DNA from: Odiellus spinosus
Taxonomy: Eukaryota > Arthropoda > Arachnida > Opiliones > Phalangiidae
Assembly: GCA_963920705.1 (NCBI GenBank)
Contig: OY987240.1
Span: forward strand, 3,044,501 to 3,108,500
Length of the DNA: 64,000 bases
Reading direction: 5' to 3'
Shown here: positions 27,898-38,508 of the stretch, one piece after another
How the letters are laid out: every line of letters starts with the position of its first letter
Position numbering within the stretch: the first letter of the stretch is position 1
The notes under the pieces: generated by a model
The model's database searches: none
Told to the model about the DNA's origin: nothing
What the model saw: only the letters and a program-made list of their open reading frames with translations
Made by a program: the position numbers and the translations under genes

Positions 27898-30144
27898 CAA
27901 AGATTATTGGATTCAAATGGACACAAAACATTTGATTTTTAAGCGGTTTAGACAAAATCAACACCAATCGAATGAGCAAATAGTGGTCTATCTAAAAAAC
28001 AAGAGTTTTGGAAAATCCGTTGAAAACATGGAAAATATGACCAATTCAAAAAAACATCTAATATCAAAAAGCGTATTTTTAAAATCTGAAATTTGACTAT
28101 TTTGATATTGTATGATTTCTTGAATTGGCCATATTTTTCTTGTTTTTCAACGGATTTTTGAAAACTCTTATTATTTAGACTGTCCATTATTTGCTCTTTC
28201 GAATGAGTTTTGTTTTGTCTAAATTGCCAAAACGTGACAAATATAAAATGGGTTAAAATTAAGCAAATCCGCTTAAAAATCAAAGATTATTGGATTCAAA
28301 TGGACACAAAACATTTGATTTTTAAGCGATTTAGACAAAATCAACACCAATCGAAAGAGCAAATAGTGGTCTATCTCAAAATTCGTTGAAAAACATGGAA
28401 AATATGGCCAATTCAAAAAACGTCTAATATCAAAAAGCGTATTTTTAAAATCTGAAATTTGACTATTTTGATACTGTATGATTTCTTGAATTGGCCATAT
28501 TTTTCTTGTTTTTCAACGGATTTTTGAAAACTCTTATTATTTAGACTGTCCATTATTTTCTCTTTCGAATGAGTTTTGTTTCGTCTAAATTGCCAAAACG
28601 TGACAAATATAAAATGGGTTAAAATTAAGCAAAACCGCTTAAAAATCAAAGATTATTGGATTCAAATGGACACAAAACATTTGATTTTTAAGCGGTTTAG
28701 ACAAAATCAACACCAATCGAAAGAGCAAATAGTGGTCTATCTAAAAAACAAGAGTTTTGGAAAATCCGTTGAAAACATGGAAAATATGACCAATTCAAAA
28801 AAACATCCAATATCAAAAAGCGTATTTTTAAAATCTGAAATTTGACTATTTTGATATTGTATGATTTCTTGAATTGGCCATATTTTTCTTGTTTTTCAAC
28901 GGATTTTTGAAAACTCTTATTATTTAGACTGTCCATTATTTGCTCTTTCGAATGAGTTTTGTTTTGTCTAAATTGCCAAAACGTGACAAATATAAAATGG
29001 GTTAAAATTAAGCAAATCCGCTTAAAAATCAAAGATTATTGGATTCAAATGGACACAAAACATTTGATTTTTAAGCGATTTAGACAAAATCAACACCAAT
29101 CGAAAGAGCAAATAGTGGTCTATCTAAAAATCCGTTGAAAAACATGGAAAATATGGCCAATTCATAAAACATCTAATATCAAAAAGCGTATTTTTAAAAT
29201 CTGAAATTTGACTATTTTGATACTGTATGATTTCTTGAATTGGCCATATTTTTCTTGTTTTTCAACGGATTTTTGAAAACTCTTATTATTTAGACTGTCC
29301 ATTATTTGCTCTTTCGAATGAGTTTTGTTTCGTCTAAATTGCCAAAACGTGACAAATATAAAATGGGTTAAAATTAAGCAAAACCGCTTAAAAATCAAAG
29401 ATTATTGGATTCAAATGGACACAAAACATTTGATTTTTAAGCGGTTTAGACAAAATCAACACCAATCGAAAGAGCAAATAGTGGTCTATCTAAAAAACAA
29501 GAGTTTTGGAAAATCCGTTGAAAACATGGAAAATATGACCAATTCAAAAAAACATCCAATATCAAAAAGCGTATTTTTAAAATCTGAAATTTGACTATTT
29601 TGATATTGTATGATTTCTTGAATTGGCCATATTTTTCTTGTTTTTCAACGGATTTTTGAAAACTCTTATTATTTAGACTGTCCATTATTTGCTCTTTCGA
29701 ATGAGTTTTGTTTTGTCTAAATTGCCAAAACGTGACAAATATAAAATGGGTTAAAATTAAGCAAATCCGCTTAAAAATCAAAGATTATTGGATTCAAATG
29801 GACACAAAACATTTGATTTTTAAGCGATTTAGACAAAATCAACACCAATCGAAAGAGCAAATAGTGGTCTATCTCAAAATTCGTTGAAAAACATGGAAAA
29901 TATGGCCAATTCAAAAAACGTCTAATATCAAAAAGCGTATTTTTAAAATCTGAAATTTGACTATTTTGATACTGTATGATTTCTTGAATTGGCCATATTT
30001 TTCTTGTTTTTCAACGGATTTTTGAAAACTCTTATTATTTAGACTGTCCATTATTTGCTCTTTCGAATGAGTTTTGTTTCGTCTAAATTGCCAAAACGTG
30101 ACAAATATAAAATGGGTTAAAATTAAGCAAAACCGCTTAAAAAT
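27898..30144 (+). repeat. Block G: 749-bp dimer (383+366), three copies
   Basis: Copies run 27898-28646, 28647-29395 and 29396-30144; register points are 28281, 28647, 29030, 29396, 29779, 30145. The long member has lost one A (ccgttgaaaacatgg) and reads atgaccaattc at about 28037, 28786 and 29535. The short member carries gatactgtatg and ttttgtttcgtc. Copies one and three carry tctcaaaattcgttg (about 28375 and 29873), while copy two has the common taaaaatccgttg there. Apart from such single changes the three copies look nearly identical. The long member reappears at about 38249. Confidence 0.9.
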
Positions 30145-31692
30145 CAAAGATTATTGGATTCAAATGGACACAAAACATTTGATTTTTAAGCGATTTAGAC
30201 AAAATCAACACCAATCGAAAGAGCAAATAGTGGTCTATCTAAAAATCCGTTGAAAAACATGCAAAATATAGCCAATTCAAAAAAAACATGTAATATCAAA
30301 AAGCGTATTTTTAAAATCTGAAATTTGACTATTTTGATATTGTATGATTTCTTGAATTGGCCATATTTTTCTTGTTTTTCAACGGATTTTTGAAAACTCT
30401 TATTATTTAGACTGTCCATTATTTGCTCTTTCGAATGAGTTTTGTTTTGTCTAAATTGCCAAAACGTGACAAATATAAAATGGGTTAAAATTAAGCAAAA
30501 CCGCTTAAAAATCAAAGATTATTGGATTCAAATGGACACAAAACATTTGATTTTTAAGCGAATTAGACAAAATCAACACCAATCGAAAGAGCAAATAGTG
30601 GTCTATCTAAAAAACAAGAGTTTTGGAAAATCCGTTGAAAAACATGGAAAATATGGCCAATTCAAAAAAACATCTAATATCAAAAAGCGTATTTTTAAAA
30701 TCTGAAATTTGACTATTTTGATATTGTATGATTTCTTGAATTGGCCATATTTTTCTTGTTTTTCAACGGATTTTTGAAAACTCTTATTATTTAGACTGTC
30801 CATTATTTGCTCTTTCGAATGAGTTTTGTTTTGTCTAAATTGCCAAAACGTGACAAATATAAAATGGGTTAAAATTAAGCAAATCCGCTTAAAAATCAAA
30901 GATTATTGGATTCAAATGGACACAAAACATTTGATTTTTAAGCGATTTAGACAAAATCAACACCAATCGAAAGACTAAATAGTGGTCTATCTAAAAATCC
31001 GTTGAAAAACTTGCAAAATATGGCCAATTCAAAAAAACATCTAATATCAAAAAGCGTATTTTTAAAATCTGAAATTTGACTATTTTGATATTGTATGATT
31101 TCTTGAATTGGCCATATTTTTCTTGTTTTTCAACGGATTTTTGAAAACTCTTATTATTTAGACTGTCCATTATTTGCTCTTTCGAATGAGTTTTGTTTCG
31201 TCTAAATTGCCAAAACGTGACAAATATAAAATGGGTTAAAATTAAGCAAAATCGCTTAAAAATCAAAGATTATTGGATTCAAATGGACACAAAACATTTG
31301 ATTTTTAAGCGATTTAGACAAAATCAACACCAATCGAAAGAGCAAATAGTGGTCTATCTAAAAAACAAGAGTTTTGGAAAATCCGTTGAAAAACATGGAA
31401 AATATGGCCAATTCAAAAAAACAACTAATATCAAAAAGCGTATTTTTAAAATCTGAAATTTGACTATTTTGATATTGTATGATTTCTTGAATTGGCCATA
31501 TTTTTCTTGTTTTTCAACGGATTTTTGAAAACTCTTATTATTTAGACTGTCCATTATTTGCTCTTTCGAATGAGTTTTGTTTTGTCTAAATTGCCAAAAC
31601 GTGACAAATATAAAATGGGTTAAAATTAAGCAAAACCGCTTAAAAATCAAAGATTATTGGATTTAAATGGACACAAAACATTTGATTTTTAA

Positions 31693-31978
31693 GCGAATTA
31701 GACAAAATCAACACCAATCGAAAGAGCAAATAGTGGTCTATCTAAAAAACAAGAGTTTTGGAAAATCCGTTGAAAAACATGGAAAATATGGCCAATTCAA
31801 AAAAACATCTAATATCAAAAAGCGTATTTTTAAAATCTGAAATTTGACTATTTTGATATTGTATGATTTCTTGAATTGGCCATATTTTTCTTGTTTTTCA
31901 ACGGATTTTTGAAAACTCTTATTATTTAGACTGTCCATTATTTGCTCTTTCGAATGAGTTTTGTTTTGTCTAAATTGC
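31693..31978. repeat. Main inverted repeat inside the monomer (arms about 128 bp, spacer 30 bp)
   Basis: The left arm 31693-31820 is the reverse complement of the right arm 31851-31978 without any gap. By hand alignment the inner 20 bp match at 16/20, the next 50 bp (31751-31800 against 31871-31920) at 46/50, and the outer 58 bp at about 44/58, or roughly 83% over 128 bp. The spacer 31821-31850 holds a T5A4 run. The structure recurs in every monomer; short monomers keep it with a 17-base bulge. It could extrude as a cruciform or fold as a hairpin in RNA or single-stranded DNA; whether it does so is not shown by the sequence. Confidence 0.9.
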
Positions 31979-32020
31979 CAAAACGTGACAAATATAAAAT
32001 GGGTTAAAATTAAGCAAAAC
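31976..32020 (+). repeat. 45-bp segment present in only one half of the palindromic monomer
   Basis: One half-unit reads gtctaaat then directly cgcttaaaaatc on the reverse strand, while the other half has 45 extra bases between the equivalent points. The segment includes cgtgacaaatataaaatggg and ttaaaattaagc. It accounts for the difference between the two half-units (about 170 and 215 bp). It contains a TATAAAA string in almost all copies and several block-specific variants: ttgaaaaaacg after about 51.9 kb, ttgacaaaac at 43.3-47.1 kb, and aaatccg, aaaccg or aaaacg at its right end. It could be an insertion into one half or a deletion from the other; the window cannot decide which. Confidence 0.75.
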
Positions 32021-32079
32021 CGCTTAAAAATCAAAGATTATTGGATTCAAATGGACACAAAACATTTGATTTTTAAGCG
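32021..32079. repeat. Second dyad: perfect 15-bp stem with 29-bp loop
   Basis: The sequence cgcttaaaaatcaaa at 32021-32035 is the exact reverse complement of tttgatttttaagcg at 32065-32079. This is the second symmetry centre of the monomer (about 32050); the main palindrome centre is about 31836, so the two centres alternate at about 215 and 170 bp. The stem is intact in most copies. Subfamily variants break pairs without a compensating change: cttaaacatcaaag near 20600, 22910, 24030 and 25510, tttgaaatttaagcg near 19815 and 21755, and aattgctt near 58714 and 62084. The missing compensation argues against strong selection for the stem. Confidence 0.85.
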
Positions 32080-35000
32080 ATTTAGACAAAATCAACACCA
32101 ATCGAAAGAGCAAATAGTGGTCTATCTAAAAAACAAGAGTTTTGGAAAATCCGTTGAAAAACATGGAAAATATGGCCAATTCAAAAAAACATCTAATATC
32201 AAAAAGCGTATTTTTAAAATCTGAAATTTGACTATTTTGATATTGTATGATTTCTTGAATTGGCCATATTTTTCTTGTTTTTCAACGGATTTTTGAAAAC
32301 TCTTATTATTTAGACTGTCCATTATTTGCTCTTTCGAATGAGTTTTGTTTTGTCTAAATTGCCAAAACGTGACAAATATAAAATGGGTTAAAATTAAGCA
32401 AAACCGCTTAAAAATCAAAGATTATTGGATTCAAATGGACACAAAACATTTGATTTTTAAGCGAATTAGACAAAATCAACACCAATCGAAAGAGCAAATA
32501 GTGGTCTATCTAAAAAACAAGAGTTTTGGAAAAACCGTTGAAAAACATGGAAAATATGGCCAATTCAAAAAAACATCTAATATCAAAAAGCGTATTTTTA
32601 AAATCTGAAATTTGACTATTTTGATATTGTATGATTTCTTGAATTGGCCATATTTTTCTTGTTTTTCAACGGATTTTTGAAAACTCTTATTATTTAGACT
32701 GTCCATTATTTGCTCTTTCGAATGAGTTTTGTTTTTTTCTAAATTGCCAAAACGTGACAAATATAAAATGGGTTAAAATTAAGCAAAACCGCTTAAAAAT
32801 CAAAGATTATTGGATTCAAATGGACACAAAACATTTGATTTTTAAGCGAATTAGACAAAATCAACACCAATCGAAAGAGCAAATAGTGGTCTATCTAAAA
32901 AACAAGAGTTTTGGAAAATCCGTTGAAAAACATGGAAAATATGGCCAATTCAAAAAAACAACTAATATCAAAAAGCGTATTTTTAAAATCTGAAATTTGA
33001 CTATTTTGATATTGTATGATTTCTTGAATTGGCCATATTTTTCTTGTTTTTCAACGGATTTTTGAAAACTCTTATTATTTAGACTGTCCATTATTTGCTC
33101 TTTCGAATGAGTTTTGTTTTGTCTAAATTGCCAAAACGTGACAAATATAAAATGGGTTAAAATTAAGCAAATCCGCTTAAAAATCAAAGATTATTGGATT
33201 CAAATGGACACAAAACATTTGATTTTTAAGCGATTTAGACAAAATCAACACCAATCGAAAGAGCAAATAGTAGTCTATCTAAAAATCCGTTGAAAAACAT
33301 GGAAAATATGGCCAATTCAAAAAAACATCTAATATCAAAAAGCGTATTTTTAAAATCTGAAATTTGACTATTTTGATATTGTATGATTTCTTGAATTGGC
33401 CATATTTTTCTTGTTTTTCAACGGATTTTTGAAAACTCTTATTATTTAGACTGTCCATTATTTGCTCTTTCGAATGAGTTTTGTTTCGTCTAAATTGCCA
33501 AAACGTGACAAATATAAAATGGGTTAAAATTAAGCAAATCCGCTTAAAAATCAAAGATTATTGGATTCAAATGGACACAAAACATTTGATTTTTAAGCGA
33601 ATTAGACAAAATCAACACCAATCGAAAGAGCAAATAGTGGTCTATCTAAAAAACAAGAGTTTTGGAAAATCCGTTGAAAAACATGGAAAATATGGCCAAT
33701 TCAAAAAAACAACTAATATCAAAAAGCGTATTTTTAAAATCTGAAATTTGACTATTTTGATATTGTATGATTTCTTGAATTGGCCATATTTTTCTTGTTT
33801 TTCAACGGATTTTTGAAAACTCTTATTATTTAGACTGTCCATTATTTGCTCTTTCGAATGAGTTTTGTTTTGTCTAAATTGCCAAAACGTGACAAATATA
33901 AAATGGGTTAAAATTAAGCAAATCCGCTTAAAAATCAAAGATTATTGGATTCAAATGGACACAAAACATTTGATTTTTAAGCGATTTAGACAAAATCAAC
34001 ACCAATCGAAAGAGCAAATAGTAGTCTATCTAAAAAACAAGAGTTTTGGAAAAACCGTTGAAAAACATGGAAAATATGGCCAATTCAAAAAAACATCTAA
34101 TATCAAAAAGCGTATTTTTAAAATCTGAAATTTGACTATTTTGATATTGTATGATTTCTTGAATTGGCCATATTTTTCTTGTTTTTCAACGGATTTTTGA
34201 AAACTCTTATTATTTAGACTGTCCATTATTTGCTCTTTCGAATGAGTTTTGTTTTGTCTAAATTGCCAAAACGTGACAAATATAAAATGGGTTAAAATTA
34301 AGCAAAACCGCTTAAAAATCAAAGATTATTGGATTCAAATGGACACAAAACATTTGATTTTTAAGCGATTTAGACAAAATCAACACCAATCGAAAGAGCA
34401 AATAGTGGTCTATCTAAAAAACAAGAGTTTTGGAAAATCCGTTGAAAAACATGGAAAATATGGCCAATTCAAAAAAACATCTAATATCAAAAAGCGTATT
34501 TTTAAAATCTGAAATTTGACTATTTTGATATTGTATGATTTCTTGAATTGGCCATATTTTTCTTGTTTTTCAACGGATTTTTGAAAACTCTTATTATTTA
34601 GACTGTCCATTATTTGCTCTTTCGAATGAGTTTTGTTTTGTCTAAATTGCCAAAACGTGACAAATATAAAATGGGTTAAAATTAAGCAAAACCGCTTAAA
34701 AATCAAAGATTATTGGATTCAAATGGACACAAAACATTTGATTTTTAAGCGAATTAGACAAAATCAACACCAATCGAAAGAGCAAATAGTGGTCTATCTA
34801 AAAAACAAGAGTTTTGGAAAAACCGTTGAAAAACATGGAAAATATGGCCAATTCAAAAAAACATCTAATATCAAAAAGCGTATTTTTAAAATCTGAAATT
34901 TGACTATTTTGATATTGTATGATTTCTTGAATTGGCCATATTTTTCTTGTTTTTCAACGGATTTTTGAAAACTCTTATTATTTAGACTGTCCATTATTTG

Positions 35001-37376
35001 CTCTTTCGAATGAGTTTTGTTTTTTTCTAAATTGCCAAAACGTGACAAATATAAAATGGGTTAAAATTAAGCAAAACCGCTTAAAAATCAAAGATTATTG
35101 GATTCAAATGGACACAAAACATTTGATTTTTAAGCGAATTAGACAAAATCAACACCAATCGAAAGAGCAAATAGTGGTCTATCTAAAAAACAAGAGTTTT
35201 GGAAAATCCGTTGAAAAACATGGAAAATATGGCCAATTCAAAAAAACAACTAATATCAAAAAGCGTATTTTTAAAATCTGAAATTTGACTATTTTGATAT
35301 TGTATGATTTCTTGAATTGGCCATATTTTTCTTGTTTTTCAACGGATTTTTGAAAACTCTTATTATTTAGACTGTCCATTATTTGCTCTTTCGAATGAGT
35401 TTTGTTTTGTCTAAATTGCCAAAACGTGACAAATATAAAATGGGTTAAAATTAAGCAAATCCGCTTAAAAATCAAAGATTATTGGATTCAAATGGACACA
35501 AAACATTTGATTTTTAAGCGATTTAGACAAAATCAACACCAATCGAAAGAGCAAATAGTAGTCTATCTAAAAATCCGTTGAAAAACATGGAAAATATGGC
35601 CAATTCAAAAAAACATCTAATATCAAAAAGCGTATTTTTAAAATCTGAAATTTGACTATTTTGATATTGTATGATTTCTTGAATTGGCCATATTTTTCTT
35701 GTTTTTCAACGGATTTTTGAAAACTCTTATTATTTAGACTGTCCATTATTTGCTCTTTCGAATGAGTTTTGTTTCGTCTAAATTGCCAAAACGTGACAAA
35801 TATAAAATGGGTTAAAATTAAGCAAAACCGCTTAAAAATCAAAGATTATTGGATTCAAATGGACACAAAACATTTGATTTTTAAGCGATTTAGACAAAAT
35901 CAACACCAATCGAAAGAGCAAATAGTGGTCTATCTAAAAAACAAGAGTTTTGGAAAATCCGTTGAAAAACATGGAAAATATGGCCAATTCAACAAAACAT
36001 CTAATATCAAAAAGCGTATTTTTAAAATCAGAAATTTGACTATTTTGATATTGTATGATTTCTTGAATTGGCCATATTTTTCTTGTTTTTCAACGGATTT
36101 TTGAAAACTCTTATTATTTAGACTGTCCATTATTTGCTCTTTCGAATGAGTTTTGTTTTGTCTAAATTGCCAAAACGTGACAAATATAAAATGGGTTAAA
36201 ATTAAGCAAAACCGCTTAAAAATCAAAGATTATTGGATTTAAATGGACACAAAACATTTGATTTTTAAGCGAATTAGACAAAATCAACACCAATCGAAAG
36301 AGCAAATAGTGGTCTATCTAAAAAACAAGAGTTTTGGAAAATCCGTTGAAAAACATGGAAAATATGGCCAATTCAAAAAAACATCTAATATCAAAAAGCG
36401 TATTTTTAAAATCTGAAATTTGACTATTTTGATATTGTATGATTTCTTGAATTGGCCATATTTTTCTTGTTTTTCAACGGATTTTTGAAAACTCTTATTA
36501 TTTAGACTGTCCATTATTTGCTCTTTCGAATGAGTTTTGTTTTGTCTAAATTGCCAAAACGTGACAAATATAAAATGGGTTAAAATTAAGCAAAACCGCT
36601 TAAAAATCAAAGATTATTGGATTCAAATGGACACAAAACATTTGATTTTTAAGCGATTTAGACAAAATCAACACCAATCGAAAGAGCAAATAGTGGTCTA
36701 TCTAAAAAACAAGAGTTTTGGAAAATCCGTTGAAAAACATGGAAAATATGGCCAATTCAAAAAAACATCTAATATCAAAAAGCGTATTTTTAAAATCTGA
36801 AATTTGACTATTTTGATATTGTATGATTTCTTGAATTGGCCATATTTTTCTTGTTTTTCAACGGATTTTTGAAAACTCTTATTATTTAGACTGTCCATTA
36901 TTTGCTCTTTCGAATGAGTTTTGTTTTGTCTAAATTGCCAAAACGTGACAAATATAAAATGGGTTAAAATTAAGCAAAACCGCTTAAAAATCAAAGATTA
37001 TTGGATTCAAATGGACACAAAACATTTGATTTTTAAGCGAATTAGACAAAATCAACACCAATCGAAAGAGCAAATAGTGGTGTATCTAAAAAACAAGAGT
37101 TTTGGAAAAACCGTTGAAAAACATGGAAAATATGGCCAATTCAAAAAAACATCTAATATCAAAAAGCGTATTTTTAAAATCTGAAATTTGACTATTTTGA
37201 TATTGTATGATTTCTTGAATTGGCCATATTTTTCTTGTTTTTCAACGGATTTTTGAAAACTCTTATTATTTAGACTGTCCATTATTTGCTCTTTCGAATG
37301 AGTTTTGTTTTTTTCTAAATTGCCAAAACGTGACAAATATAAAATGGGTTAAAATTAAGCAAATCCGCTTAAAAAT

Positions 37377-38508
37377 CAAAGATTATTGGATTCAAATGGA
37401 CACAAAACATTGATTTTTAAGCGATTTAGACAAAATCAACACCAATCGAAAGAGCAAATAGTGGTCTATCTAAAAATCCGTTGAAAAACTTGCAAAATAT
37501 GGCCAATTCAAAAAAACATCTAATATCAAAAAGCGTATTTTTAAAATCTGAAATTTGACTATTTTGATATTGTATGATTTCTTGAATTGGCCATATTTTT
37601 CTTGTTTTTCAACGGATTTTTGAAAACTCTTATTATTTAGACTGTCCATTATTTGCTCTTTCGAATGAGTTTTGTTTCGTCTAAATTGCCAAAACGTGAC
37701 AAATATAAAATGGGTTAAAATTAAGCAAAACCGCTTAAAAATCAAAGATTATTGGATTCAAATGGACACAAAACATTTGATTTTTAAGCGATTTAGACAA
37801 AATCAACACCAATCGAAAGAGCAAAAAGTGGTCTATCTAAAAAACAAGAGTTTTGGAAAATCCGTTGAAAAACGTGGAAAATATGGCCAATTCAAAAAAC
37901 ATCTAATATCAAAAAGCGTATTTTTAAAATCTGAAATTTGACTATTTTGATACTGTATGATTTCTTGAATTGGCCATATTTTTCTTGTTTTTCAACGGAT
38001 TTTTGAAAACTCTTATTATTTAGACTGTCCATTATTTGCTCTTTCGAATGAGTTTTGTTTCGTCTAAATTGCCAAAACGTGACAAATATAAAATGGGTTA
38101 AAATTAAGCAAAACCGCTTAAAAATCAAAGATTATTGGATTCAAATGGACACAAAACATTTGATTTTTAAGCGGTTTAGACAAAATCAACACCAATCGAA
38201 AGAGCAAATAGTGGTCTATCTAAAAAACAAGAGTTTTGGAAAATCCGTTGAAAACATGGAAAATATGACCAATTCAAAAAAACATCCAATATCAAAAAGC
38301 GTATTTTTAAAATCTGAAATTTGACTATTTTGATATTGTATGATTTCTTGAATTGGCCATATTTTTCTTGTTTTTCAACGGATTTTTGAAAACTCTTATT
38401 ATTTAGACTGTCCATTATTTGCTCTTTCGAATGAGTTTTGTTTTGTCTAAATTGCCAAAACGTGACAAATATAAAATGGGTTAAAATTAAGCAAATCCGC
38501 TTAAAAAT
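37377..38508 (+). repeat. Block I: three monomers of mixed origin, including a block G dimer
   Basis: Intervals are 366 (short form that lost one base at acaaaacattgattt near 37411), 383 and 383; register points are 37743, 38126, 38509. The second monomer carries gcaaaaagtgg, gaaaaacgtgg and gatactgtatg. The third has ccgttgaaaacatgg with atgaccaattc near 38264 and is followed by tctcaaaattcg near 38603, the marker set of the block G dimer 8-10 kb upstream. This is therefore a small mosaic between two regular blocks. Confidence 0.82.

Larger units (their letters stand above)
31751..32134 (+). repeat. Representative long monomer (384 bp)
   Basis: This copy is close to the array consensus. In order it holds the left palindrome arm beginning aagagttttggaaaatccg, a 30-bp spacer with A/T runs, the right arm beginning ttgaattggccat and ending near taaattgc, a 45-bp segment present in only one half, and a perfect 15-bp stem around caaagattattgg. 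It ends with the outer part of the next left arm (gcgatttagac to tctatct). Long copies carry 17 bp between tctatctaaaa and tccg that short copies lack, and usually read catggaaaat just after the core. A 383-bp version has six rather than seven A residues before catctaatatc. The start point is arbitrary because the array is continuous. Confidence 0.9.
30145..37376 (+). repeat. Block H: 2288-bp six-monomer higher-order repeat, three copies
   Basis: A 368-bp monomer with private catatagcc-like and catgtaat changes (30145-30512) leads into copies 30513-32800, 32801-35088 and 35089-37376, each with intervals 384, 367, 384, 384, 384, 384/385. Register points: 30897, 31264, 31648, 32032, 32416, 32801, 33185, 33552, 33936, 34320, 34704, 35089, 35473, 35840, 36224, 36608, 36992, 37377. 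Markers repeat every 2288 bp: gtttttttctaaat near 32730, 35018 and 37306, gaaaaaccgttg near 32529, 34817 and 37105, and gcgaattagac in several copies. Also shared is aaaacaactaat, which turns up at about 31420, 32960, 33708 and 35246. Confidence 0.9.

Noticed and set aside
31799-31835. Phased A-tracts giving intrinsic curvature
   Set aside because: A- and T-runs near 31802, 31819 and 31829 are about 17 and 10 bp apart, so only one pair is close to helical phase. The evidence is too weak without a curvature calculation.
31950-31968. CENP-B box
   Set aside because: The monomer has ttcgaatga, which fits the TTCG and A positions of the box, but the following bases are gttttg where the CGGG core is required. 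No copy was seen that restores the core.
31693-32079. MITE, foldback element or other DNA transposon as the current identity of the monomer
   Set aside because: The inverted arms resemble a foldback element, but no target-site duplication or unique flank exists because the array is continuous. A transposon origin is possible but cannot be supported from this window.
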